Source: a virus
Strand: one strand, 5' to 3'
Length of the DNA stretch: 45,317 bases
Virus record (IMG/VR): IMGVR_UViG_3300006987_000001
Location: 1-45,317 of that record
Each line of letters opens with the position of its first letter. Positions within the stretch are counted from its first letter, which is position 1. Under the pieces are notes generated by a model, which saw only the letters and a program-made list of their open reading frames with translations, made no database searches and was not told the origin of the DNA. The position numbers and the translations under genes are program-made. This document shows, one piece after another, positions 25,630-32,605 of the stretch.

Positions 25630-26370
25630 TTAGGCATCCACTATGGTTAAGCACTCTAAGAATTGAACAGCGTATCGTGCGACAAGGCTGTCACGGTCTG
25701 TACCGTTGATAATGCGGCGGCTGTAAACAAACTCGCCATAAGAGCCGTAGCGCATACACTTAGCCAATGACAAGCCTGTGAATGAACCTAGCAGCATACC
25801 TTCGATCATAATGGCGGCGCTGCTCTCGGGCACCAATGCCAATTCAGGATTGTTGGCCAAGTCCAAGCCCAGTAGCGAACCCATTTTTTTATAATTATCA
25901 AGCCACGTTAGCTGTGGATAACCCCTGCCCCAAAATAAATGAGGATATTGTGATTTAAGGTAAACATCGCCTCTGTGATTGGCATGACCGTAAACCACGC
26001 CCTTGCTGTTCTTATACCATTTACCGTACTTGCGGGTACTGCCCTTGCCATATTCGTTGATAGCTTCCATCTTGGCGGCGGTTTCATGCCACGTGGTAGC
26101 TAGTGTATATGCGGCATACAGTGGGTTTAAGGCATCAGCGCCGCGCTTATTGATAGCCGCAATCAGCGTATTAAAGCCGTCAACCTGTGCTTGGGTGAAT
26201 CTGCCAAAGTGGTCACGCAATACACCCCAGTTGTAGTCAAGCTTTTTACCGCTGGCTTGTAGCGCCTTTTGCGATGTGCCGCCCCATGCACCATCGATAT
26301 GTTTTGGCGCAAGTTTTAACTCGCGCTGCAACCGTCTTACGGCGTCATCTATCCTATCGTCGTAACTCAT
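25630..26370 (-). CDS. Endolysin, glycoside hydrolase family 19
   Basis: This 246-aa cell-wall hydrolase would release progeny by cutting peptidoglycan. The N-terminal 50 residues look like a small peptidoglycan-binding domain (DDAVRRLQRELKL, then DGAWGGTSQKAL). The chitinase-like GH19 catalytic region follows: ATTWHETAAKMEAINE gives the likely catalytic glutamate E96 with E102 or E106. FWGRGYPQLTWLDNYKKMG is the typical substrate-cleft segment. There is no signal peptide, so access needs the holin. The start at 26370 has a GGAG site 8 bases upstream; longer readings run into the holin gene. A terminator hairpin lies between holin and endolysin, which is unusual within a lysis cassette. Confidence 0.9.
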   Translation of the reverse strand: MSYDDRIDDAVRRLQRELKLAPKHIDGAWGGTSQKALQASGKKLDYNWGVLRDHFGRFTQAQVDGFNTLIAAINKRGADALNPLYAAYTLATTWHETAAKMEAINEYGKGSTRKYGKWYKNSKGVVYGHANHRGDVYLKSQYPHLFWGRGYPQLTWLDNYKKMGSLLGLDLANNPELALVPESSAAIMIEGMLLGSFTGLSLAKCMRYGSYGEFVYSRRIINGTDRDSLVARYAVQFLECLTIVDA

Positions 26371-26387
26371 AGCTTTTCTCCAGCCGT

Positions 26388-26411
26388 AAAAAAGCCCCGT
26401 ATTAACGAGGC
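26388..26411 (-). terminator. Terminator overlapping the holin stop codon
   Basis: Leftward, GCCTCGT pairs with ACGGGGC (one mismatch) around a TAAT loop that contains the holin stop codon. It is followed by six T. Confidence 0.7.
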
Positions 26412-26704
26412 GTTGTTTGTTTGCGCTTACCGCACGATAGGTATTTTTGTCGGTACTGGCCTGCCAGCACACACCAGCTTATCAGCATGAGCACACGAGG
26501 CGCATCGATATGACTGGTAATCCCCATCGAATAGAAAGTATAGGCCGCACTGGTCCATGCCAGCGTGCCGCAGATTATAGGGAACGCGTATTTCATCTGC
26601 GTTGCCACGTCTTGACGAATAGCTTTTAGGTGCTTAATCAAAACGTATATACCGTACAGTGCACCAACTACACACAACATAGAACTAACTGTCATTGCTG
26701 CCAT
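26402..26704 (-). CDS. Holin-like membrane protein, 100 aa
   Basis: This small protein has three likely membrane segments (about residues 5-24, 41-61 and 68-84). Positively charged stretches follow the first segment (KHLKAIRQ) and close the C-terminus (CGKRKQTTPR), a class I holin layout. It lies directly upstream of the endolysin, as holins usually do, and would open the membrane at the time of lysis. The ribosome site AAGGAT precedes ATG 26704. A second start (AATG, four codons later) could give the dual-start arrangement known for holin/antiholin pairs, but this is not proven. It overlaps the upstream 173-aa gene by 20 bases. Confidence 0.7.
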   Translation of the reverse strand: MAAMTVSSMLCVVGALYGIYVLIKHLKAIRQDVATQMKYAFPIICGTLAWTSAAYTFYSMGITSHIDAPRVLMLISWCVLAGQYRQKYLSCGKRKQTTPR

Positions 26705-27206
26705 CTTTAATATCCTTATCGCCTGCCACTACGATCTTAAACTTAAATGGATTTAGGCTATTAAATAGCCCAGCTTGGTTTTTAGGAATAGTTACGACTG
26801 CTATTACCGCTTGCAGTATCGGTGCTGATAATAACGCTGCGCCAAACCCGTAGGCGGTCAATGCAACTTGTGGCGGCTCACTACCATCAGACACAAGCAA
26901 GCATAAAGAGATACCGCCAAACAAACCTAAGAATGGCTTGGCTAGCATTAGGTAGCGAAAGTGTTTATCGATTTCAGGTATCTTAATAAAGTTGGCGCCA
27001 ATACCGCCTACCAGTGCAAATATCCAGACGGGCACCCAGCTCAAAAGAAAGGGCGCACCCATGCCGTACTTGTTGACCACTATAACTGTCTGGGCGGTTA
27101 TGTATGTTGGCTCGGCTGCCATCGCCCCAGTCATAAGCATAAGTATGATGGCAAACAGCCATAGCACTCGCTGCTTAATATAAATGCCGTGTTTTAATCT
27201 GAGCAT
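26685..27206 (-). CDS. Membrane protein of the lysis region, possible holin or antiholin
   Basis: This 173-aa protein has three to four hydrophobic segments (about residues 13-30, 50-68, 88-106 and 115-138), the first resembling a signal anchor ending MTGAMAAEP. The tail is soluble and charged. It sits immediately upstream of the small holin-like gene and overlaps it, so it is likely part of the lysis module, comparable to the larger putative phage holin families seen in Moraxellaceae prophages. It could act as holin, antiholin or spanin-like helper; the sequence does not decide. AAGGAG precedes the start, and a terminator lies just upstream (27227-27252). Confidence 0.55.
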   Translation of the reverse strand: MLRLKHGIYIKQRVLWLFAIILMLMTGAMAAEPTYITAQTVIVVNKYGMGAPFLLSWVPVWIFALVGGIGANFIKIPEIDKHFRYLMLAKPFLGLFGGISLCLLVSDGSEPPQVALTAYGFGAALLSAPILQAVIAVVTIPKNQAGLFNSLNPFKFKIVVAGDKDIKDGSNDS

Positions 27207-27226
27207 AGTCGCTCCTTTTTTGTGTG

Positions 27227-27252
27227 AAAAAAGACAGCCACATATGCGGTTG
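27227..27252 (-). terminator. Terminator upstream of the lysis genes
   Basis: Leftward, CAACCGC pairs imperfectly with GTGGCTG around ATAT, followed by TCTTTTTTC. Confidence 0.6.
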
Positions 27253-27266
27253 TATTGAATTGTTTT

Positions 27267-27893
27267 CTAGCCAAAGCTGGCTGGTATCTCGGTCATCGGT
27301 CTATCTTTTAGGAAGCCTTTACTTATATCGCTCTTAGCCTTTTGGATAGCTCTTTCGAATAGCGCATAGTGGTCTTGCGCCAAGTTTGGCACTGCCCATT
27401 CGCGGTTCGGCATCATCTGCAAGTAAGCAATGGTGCCGGACAGCAAGCCATCGTAGTAGTGATTAAAAAGATAATCCGGACACTCGTCTGTGGTCTGACT
27501 GACTGACAGCGACACTACCACGTTATCGGTATTGCGCTGCTTATCATTTAAGTTAATGATATTGGGATAACCGTAGCGAGCACTTGCCAGCCAGTTGTCG
27601 TGCTCGCAGCAGTTGTCGGTCAAGCGCCATACCTTGATGATATGCGTGTTCGCTGGCAAGGTCAGCTCGCAGCGTTTATCAAGACGTGTTAGCGCCAAGT
27701 CCGCGTCGGTCAGTGGTCTACTGGTGTCGATAAGCGGGTCAAAAGCATTGACGATATAAGCAAAGCTTTCATCGCAAAATTTCTTTAATGCCTGCCTTGC
27801 GGCAAACACCACTGCAATGCGCGGCACATTGCTGGCGTCGTTATTACCCAGATGAATACTAATACCATCCACAAAATCATCAAGCTGTGCCAT
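27267..27893 (-). CDS. Tail / head-tail adaptor protein
   Basis: This 208-aa protein resembles podoviral neck proteins downstream of the gp4-like adaptor. It has an N-terminal helix with AARQALKKFCDESFAY, a middle part with LTLPANTHIIKVWRL, and the helix DGLLSGTIAYLQMMPNREW, a recurring pattern in tail-adaptor families. It would bridge the portal/adaptor ring and the tail tube. AGGTGAT precedes ATG, and it begins 10 bases after the stop of the 214-aa gene, so the two are probably translated together. The family name is by pattern only. Confidence 0.6.
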   Translation of the reverse strand: MAQLDDFVDGISIHLGNNDASNVPRIAVVFAARQALKKFCDESFAYIVNAFDPLIDTSRPLTDADLALTRLDKRCELTLPANTHIIKVWRLTDNCCEHDNWLASARYGYPNIINLNDKQRNTDNVVVSLSVSQTTDECPDYLFNHYYDGLLSGTIAYLQMMPNREWAVPNLAQDHYALFERAIQKAKSDISKGFLKDRPMTEIPASFG

Positions 27894-27903
27894 ATATCAC
27901 CTA

Positions 27904-28548
27904 TTAAGTAGAGGTACGTCTTGCAGATGATACGCGCTCATCTTGCGTATCTTTCACGCCCAGCAATTCCATAGCGACGCGCAGATGATCGTTACCGCTA
28001 TTACCGTTCGCGCTGTCACCAGATAGAAGCTTGTATAGCATAAGCTCCTGCACCGGCTGTGCAAAAATTGGCGATACGGGTAGTGGATTGCTGGCTGTAA
28101 GCTCAGTCACGTCATCCGCGTAGCTGCTATATTCAATCTCAAGCTTGCTGGTTGTCGGCACTGTTGGGTAGATATAAAAATGCTGAGGCGAACGCGAGTC
28201 AAACATATACTCTTTAACAATCGTGCCAGCAGCGTTATGCCAATCTGGTGACATGCTATCCATATCTTCTTGCTGCACTAATCGCACAGCGCGACCAGGC
28301 GCACCCAGCGCGGTAATATTACGCACCACACGCAGTAGGCGCACGCCATCAGTCGGTATCAGCTGGCGTGAACCCTCCACGATATCAAGTGTTGCTATTT
28401 TTGCTGAAGCATCAGGACGTACCAGTGACAGTATGCGTAACGCCTGATTAAGCGCGATAATAAGTGTTGCATCCGACCATGTGGTAGCATCGGGGTCATT
28501 TAGCTGCGTCATGCGCACGCCATTTAATAAGTCTTGACTGCTAAACAT
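27904..28548 (-). CDS. Head-tail adaptor (DUF6682-like)
   Basis: This 214-aa protein looks like a phage neck adaptor. The first 40 residues (LLNGVRMTQLNDPDATTWSD and following ALNQALRILSLVRPDAS) match the helical start of DUF6682-type adaptor proteins. The middle (EGSRQLIPTDGVRLLRVVRN) and FYIYPTVP parts are also characteristic of this group. It would attach under the portal and close the head, comparable in role to P22 gp4 without its muramidase motif. TAGGAC precedes ATG 28548. It pairs with the following 208-aa gene. Confidence 0.65.
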   Translation of the reverse strand: MFSSQDLLNGVRMTQLNDPDATTWSDATLIIALNQALRILSLVRPDASAKIATLDIVEGSRQLIPTDGVRLLRVVRNITALGAPGRAVRLVQQEDMDSMSPDWHNAAGTIVKEYMFDSRSPQHFYIYPTVPTTSKLEIEYSSYADDVTELTASNPLPVSPIFAQPVQELMLYKLLSGDSANGNSGNDHLRVAMELLGVKDTQDERVSSARRTST

Positions 28549-28630
28549 AGCGGTATCGTCCTAATGTGAGTGGTGTAAACGAGAGACAAGCCAGCTTGTG
28601 CCTCAGATTACGACGGTTTTGGTTTACAAG

Positions 28631-29374
28631 TTACTCGCCTTTGCTGGCTTGCTCACTGGCAGCACGTTCTTCTGCCTGCATCGCATGACCAATCTTGCGC
28701 AAAATCTCATTCATGTTGTCGCCTTTGGCAACTTTGACATCAAGACTGTCTGCTTTCTGACGAATCTTAGCGCTGTGCGACGGTGACAGTGCCAGAACTT
28801 CTTTCGCCCATGCTGCAACCGTGTCGTTTTCAGCGATTTCAAAATCGATAGAGAGGATGTCATCAAAGCGATTCACGAAAGCATTTTCATCGTCGTTCGC
28901 GCCGCCTGTGACTTCAATCTTATCAATCACGCCAGCGCCGCCACGATACAAGCGATATGCTTCGCGGATTGATAGCAGCTGATCTGCGTGCTCTTCATTA
29001 TCTACTGTACAGATATGCGGCGAATTTTCATCGTCTGCATCAATAGGTTTGAAGTGATAGGTTTTTTGCGTCGCTCGGTTATTACCAAACGTCACCTTGG
29101 TGCCACCTTTACGGCGTAGTAAGCATTGAATAGTTTCGCCGTCACCACTATTGGCATCAGCAACCTTAGTGACGCGCTTAGCAGCGGCTTCAAGTTTGTC
29201 TGCCGCCTTCTCGCGTGCTTCTGATTCAGCGAGCTTTGCTTCCAACTCTTCAATGCGTTTTTGCTGCGCTTCCGCTGCTTTATCTGCATCGGTAGATTCT
29301 TTAATAGCGGCATCAGCCTGTTTTTTGGTTGCAAGCGCTTTGTCGTCTTGCTTGTCGATTTTATCGTCAGCCAT
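28631..29374 (-). CDS. Coiled-coil virion-associated protein, 247 aa, function unknown
   Basis: The N-terminal 75 residues are a highly charged Ala/Lys/Glu coiled coil (for example RIEELEAKLAESEAREKA). The middle (residues about 83-150) is a compact domain beginning IQCLLRRKGGTKVTFGNN and containing HFKPIDADDENSPHICTV. The C-terminus is helical again and ends AEERAASEQASKGE. It lies between the head decoration-like gene and the neck adaptors, so it is likely a head-completion or internal head protein. A strong AAGGAG site precedes ATG 29374. No family is recognised. A leading terminator (29411-29440) separates it from the gene upstream. Confidence 0.6.
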   Translation of the reverse strand: MADDKIDKQDDKALATKKQADAAIKESTDADKAAEAQQKRIEELEAKLAESEAREKAADKLEAAAKRVTKVADANSGDGETIQCLLRRKGGTKVTFGNNRATQKTYHFKPIDADDENSPHICTVDNEEHADQLLSIREAYRLYRGGAGVIDKIEVTGGANDDENAFVNRFDDILSIDFEIAENDTVAAWAKEVLALSPSHSAKIRQKADSLDVKVAKGDNMNEILRKIGHAMQAEERAASEQASKGE

Positions 29375-29410
29375 GAGAATGACTCCTTTTTAATAAGCAT
29401 GTTAGGTGAA

Positions 29411-29440
29411 AAAGCCCACAGCGCTAAACGCCATGGGCTT
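29411..29440 (-). terminator. Intrinsic terminator in the head-gene region
   Basis: Leftward, AAGCCCA and GCG pair with CGC and TGGGCTT around TTTAG, followed by TTTTTC. Confidence 0.85.
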
Positions 29441-29464
29441 TAAATTACTTACCGATAGAACAAT

Positions 29465-29917
29465 CTATTCGTCGTTATTGGCGTGGCGATAATGCGGCGT
29501 CACATGAATGTACGCGCCCTTTGGAATCGTGCCAGCGTCTTTGAACTCAACCGCGATGGTAGTCGGATTGTCATGTACTTTTACCAAGCGACCTTCGATG
29601 ACATTATCACCGACTTTGTACCACTTAGCGGCAGCGAGGCTTGCGCCAGTTAAGAACTTACCAGTGATAGCTGTTTCGTCTTGGTTCATGGTGCCAACGT
29701 CGGCGGTCAACGTACCACCAAGGGCGCTACACACCAGCTCGACGTGCAAGATGGCGGCACGCTCTGGTAGTTTAGCCAGCAATAAGAAATCACCAGCAGC
29801 GACGGTTGTGTCTGCCATAAAATTATGGGTAATGGTTGGTGCATTGATCACACCACTGATCATTGAGCTTTGAATCTGCGTGTTATGCAGATAGCGCTCA
29901 GACTGGAACTTAGCCAT
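29465..29917 (-). CDS. Probable head decoration or minor head protein, 150 aa
   Basis: This 150-aa, beta-rich protein (TTVAAGDFLLLAKLPERAAI, AKWYKVGDNVIEGRLVKV, KGAYIHVTPHYRH) directly follows the coat gene, the usual position of a head-stabilising or decoration protein. It has only one cysteine and no enzyme motif. The pattern GDFLLLAKLPERAAILHVEL resembles small structural proteins found after N4-type coat genes in other phages, but this is recall of a pattern, not a match. AAAGGAT precedes ATG. It is isolated by terminators on both sides (29961-29996 and 29411-29440). Confidence 0.55.
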   Translation of the reverse strand: MAKFQSERYLHNTQIQSSMISGVINAPTITHNFMADTTVAAGDFLLLAKLPERAAILHVELVCSALGGTLTADVGTMNQDETAITGKFLTGASLAAAKWYKVGDNVIEGRLVKVHDNPTTIAVEFKDAGTIPKGAYIHVTPHYRHANNDE

Positions 29918-29960
29918 GGTCTTTTATCCTTTTATAAAGATACTGTATAAAAAATTGGGT

Positions 29961-29996
29961 AAATAAAAAGCAAGCTGGCATGACCAACTTGCTTTT
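29961..29996 (-). terminator. Intrinsic terminator after the coat gene
   Basis: Leftward, AAAAGCAAG pairs perfectly with CTTGCTTTT and TGG with CCA inside, followed by T residues. A copy of the heptamer GCTGGCA sits in this hairpin (29974-29980). Confidence 0.9.
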
Positions 29997-30012
29997 AAAG
30001 CATTACTTCAGA

Positions 30013-31143
30013 TTAGGTGCGCGACTTGCTAACCGCAGTATAGACTGCCATTGAGTTGACAACCTTACCGTCAAACTCTGGTAGCTTGGTGCCGTACACC
30101 ATGCCCGCAGAAATACCGACCTGATTGCCATAATCTTTTTCTTTCTCTTCCCAGTTAGCACGCATGTTCTTATCGCTTGCTGAACCGAACGCGACCACAG
30201 CCGCTTGACGCCCCATAAATACGCCGGTATGCGCTTTGACGTTGCCGCCTGCACCAAAGTCGTTATAAGTCACAACACTATTCACCTCTTTAATGTGAGT
30301 CTTGTTGTACTCGCCAGCTGAACCTTTAAAGATATGGTTCTGATAGCCGTTAGAGGCAGCCGCAGCTTTTTGGATATCAAGCCAGCCACCAACGCCGGTA
30401 TCTTTACGCAAGTCATGGATCTGCTCAGGTGATAGAGTCAGCATGTAATACTCTTCTGCCGACTCTTCTAATGGTTCCATGCGGAACTCACCGTCTGCTT
30501 TACCGCCGCTCTTAGCCTTCAAGATAAGCTCGTCGATGACGTCCAATGACATTACATCAGCGGTTGTCATGCTAGCTTTAGACGTAGCTGAACCACCATA
30601 GACGATACTGTCTGCATCGTACTGGGTGTATTCACTCGTACCACGAATAGGCGCTGTTGCACCTAATGGGATATACAAGTCTTTTGCATGACCACGACCA
30701 CCGCCCAATGTTGTCATCACGACATCATCAAAGTGGTTGGCGTGCCAGCGCTCAAGCTTAACCTTGGCAATTGCACGTAGATCGTTGATGGTACGCTTCT
30801 GGTTCATCTTGCCACCGGGCGTCACACCGTGGCGAACTTGGTTGATCTTAACTTCGTCCGTAAACGCGGTTAAATCTTCCTCGTTGCCTTCTAACACGTC
30901 ATCGCCATAAGTACCGCGACCTTTAAGCTGAACATACATATCAAATGATACGTTATCTCCAGCGCCACTTTCCAAGTCATTGATAACACCGATTGGCGCG
31001 TTGGCCATTGCACCGGCTTTACCGACAAGTTTGGTTGACGCCATCAGCTTGCTACCGTAAAAAGACTTTACGAAAGCGGAACCGAATAACGCGCCTGCCC
31101 ATTTTTTAACAGCTTGGCTGTCATTGATCTTAGTCTGTGCCAT
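30013..31143 (-). CDS. Major capsid protein, N4 gp56 / DUF4043 family
   Basis: This 376-aa protein should form the head shell. Its course fits the N4 gp56/DUF4043 coat family (HK97-type fold): the helical start QAVKKWAGALFGSAFVKSF, the E-loop region GDNVSFDMYVQLKGRGTYGD, LEGNEEDLTAFTDEVKINQ, and RHGVTPGGKMNQKRT, all hallmarks of the group. Family members are about 370-400 aa, so it is full length. A strong AAAGGAGA site precedes ATG 31143, in keeping with high expression, and a strong terminator follows. It is preceded by the scaffold and a 67-aa gene. The pairing with a P22-type portal shows mosaic ancestry. Confidence 0.88.
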   Translation of the reverse strand: MAQTKINDSQAVKKWAGALFGSAFVKSFYGSKLMASTKLVGKAGAMANAPIGVINDLESGAGDNVSFDMYVQLKGRGTYGDDVLEGNEEDLTAFTDEVKINQVRHGVTPGGKMNQKRTINDLRAIAKVKLERWHANHFDDVVMTTLGGGRGHAKDLYIPLGATAPIRGTSEYTQYDADSIVYGGSATSKASMTTADVMSLDVIDELILKAKSGGKADGEFRMEPLEESAEEYYMLTLSPEQIHDLRKDTGVGGWLDIQKAAAASNGYQNHIFKGSAGEYNKTHIKEVNSVVTYNDFGAGGNVKAHTGVFMGRQAAVVAFGSASDKNMRANWEEKEKDYGNQVGISAGMVYGTKLPEFDGKVVNSMAVYTAVSKSRT

Positions 31144-31147
31144 GATA

Positions 31148-31351
31148 TTAGTCTCCTTTAGTCAGACTATTTTTGGTATCACAGCACGTATGCGCTTGCT
31201 CACCCGTTGAAAAACTCACGTCGCTGTCGTGACCGGTTATCACTTTAAGTCTCGGTGACCGCCCACTCTTGCTTTCCACAACAATGGTACACGGTCCAGT
31301 GACTTCGATAACATCGCCTATGCGACAATCACGATAGCGTATTTTATTCAT
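31148..31351 (-). CDS. Small protein between scaffold and coat, 67 aa
   Basis: This 67-aa frame lies 4 bases before the coat gene. It is predicted beta-rich in its first two thirds (CRIGDVIEVTGPCTIVVES, then RLKVITGHDSDVSF) and ends in a polar cysteine pair (HTCCDTK). The pattern is faintly like CsrA or other small barrel proteins, but too weak to claim. The start lacks a clear ribosome site, so translation may depend on the upstream scaffold gene 14 bases away. No function is assigned. Confidence 0.5.
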   Translation of the reverse strand: MNKIRYRDCRIGDVIEVTGPCTIVVESKSGRSPRLKVITGHDSDVSFSTGEQAHTCCDTKNSLTKGD

Positions 31352-31365
31352 AAATAAGTATTAGC

Positions 31366-32289
31366 CTATTGGTTTAAGTATTCAGCTTGCTGTGCTTCGC
31401 TCATATCTGAAATAGCACGCTCAAGTGCTGGACCATCAAGCTTATCCAAGTGTGCAAACTTGTTGCCATCGCTGCTATTGGGTATGACTGCTGGCATGTT
31501 CGAGATACTTGGCATGGTCTCAGGGTCTTGCTTGACCGCTTTGTCCACGGGCTTACTACCAGTCTTGCCAGCCTCCGGCAATGTCATGTAAGACGATACA
31601 GCGGCGCGAGCCTTATCGAGTAGTACATCAAACGGCGTGCCCGGTGGCATACTTTGTGCGACCATACCCAACTGTTGATCCAATGCGGCAAACTCTGGGC
31701 TGCCCTCTACAAAGATTGCGTTCTCAGTACGGGCCATGAACTCATTGGCCGCTACAGCAAAGTCATTTTGAAACTGCTCTTGCTTACTGGTCTCACGCTC
31801 TGCAAGCGCATCTTCTTTGGTGACAAGCTCTGTCTCACGCGCTTCAATACGTTTTAAGTCACGCTCAATACGCACCTTGGCAGTATTATAGGCACCGTCT
31901 AAGATATCGCCGTTGTCGTATTGCTCACCTAGCGCTTCAAGCTCTGCGTGTTTGGCGTCAAACTCTGCATCAATCGCAGTGCGCTTTTCTGCTACCGTCG
32001 CGGCTTCTTGCTGGTAGTCGTCATCAGCACCATCATTGTCACCGTCAGCATTGCTAGCTTCATCTGCATTGTCGGCGTCATCTTCGGTAGTATCGATATC
32101 GTCAGCAGCGCCATCATTATCACTATCGGATTCTTCGGCATTGATGGCCTCAATCTCTTCATCGGTCAATCCAGTAAAATCAAAGTCATCATCATCAGCT
32201 GCGTCGTCAGTATCTTCTACCGCGTCGGCTGGCAAGTTTTCTAATTCACTGGTATCGATTTCAAAATCGTCGTTCATATCATCTGGCAT
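31366..32289 (-). CDS. Capsid scaffolding protein
   Basis: This 307-aa protein has the composition of phage scaffolds. The first 95 residues are extremely acidic (long Asp/Glu runs such as EDTDDAADDDDFDF), followed by a long coiled coil (about 100-180, with RIERDLKRIEARETEL), a helical middle, and a short C-terminal helix (LDGPALERAISDMSEAQQAE) that may contact the coat. It lies between portal and coat genes, the standard place. It would guide assembly of coat protein into a procapsid and then leave. AAGGAT precedes ATG 32289. Confidence 0.78.
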   Translation of the reverse strand: MPDDMNDDFEIDTSELENLPADAVEDTDDAADDDDFDFTGLTDEEIEAINAEESDSDNDGAADDIDTTEDDADNADEASNADGDNDGADDDYQQEAATVAEKRTAIDAEFDAKHAELEALGEQYDNGDILDGAYNTAKVRIERDLKRIEARETELVTKEDALAERETSKQEQFQNDFAVAANEFMARTENAIFVEGSPEFAALDQQLGMVAQSMPPGTPFDVLLDKARAAVSSYMTLPEAGKTGSKPVDKAVKQDPETMPSISNMPAVIPNSSDGNKFAHLDKLDGPALERAISDMSEAQQAEYLNQ

Positions 32290-32324
32290 CGTGGTTATCC
32301 TTATGGATGGTTAAATATAGGTAA

Positions 32325-32350
32325 TAAAAAAGCCACCGTGTAGGTGACTT
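32325..32350 (-). terminator. Intrinsic terminator upstream of the scaffold
   Basis: Leftward, AAGTCACC pairs with GGTGGCTT (one mismatch) around TACAC, followed by six T. Confidence 0.8.
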
Positions 32351-32367
32351 GATTAGTTTATTTGAGC

Positions 32368-32571
32368 TTATCTGGCAAAATCTCGCCAATCTTTTTCATT
32401 CATCTCAATCCAGTGGGTTATTGCCACATCAGACACTTGCAAGCCCTGACCTTTAGCTACAGAACTTATGAAATCATACTCACTAAAAATACGACCATCG
32501 GCAGTTGATATAGGCAGTTTGCGAATTAAAAGATTGTTTTTCGTTTGGTAGAAAACATAGAAACAGCGCAT
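32368..32571 (-). CDS. Small hypothetical protein, 67 aa
   Basis: This 67-aa protein sits between the portal and the scaffold. It has a hydrophobic beta-like start (MRCFYVFYQTKNNLLIRKLP), then a helical end (VAITHWIEMNEKDWRDFAR). A good AAGGAG ribosome site precedes ATG 32571, so it is probably translated. It has no recognised family and no motif. Similar tiny genes are often inserted in structural operons without being virion parts. A terminator follows it. Confidence 0.6.
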   Translation of the reverse strand: MRCFYVFYQTKNNLLIRKLPISTADGRIFSEYDFISSVAKGQGLQVSDVAITHWIEMNEKDWRDFAR

Positions 32572-32605
32572 GAATAACTCCTTATTTAATAGGGTTATTA
32601 TACCA

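Noticed and set aside
31148-31351. CsrA-like regulator
   Set aside because: Only a vague strand pattern is shared; the conserved CsrA start and GxxIxI core are missing.
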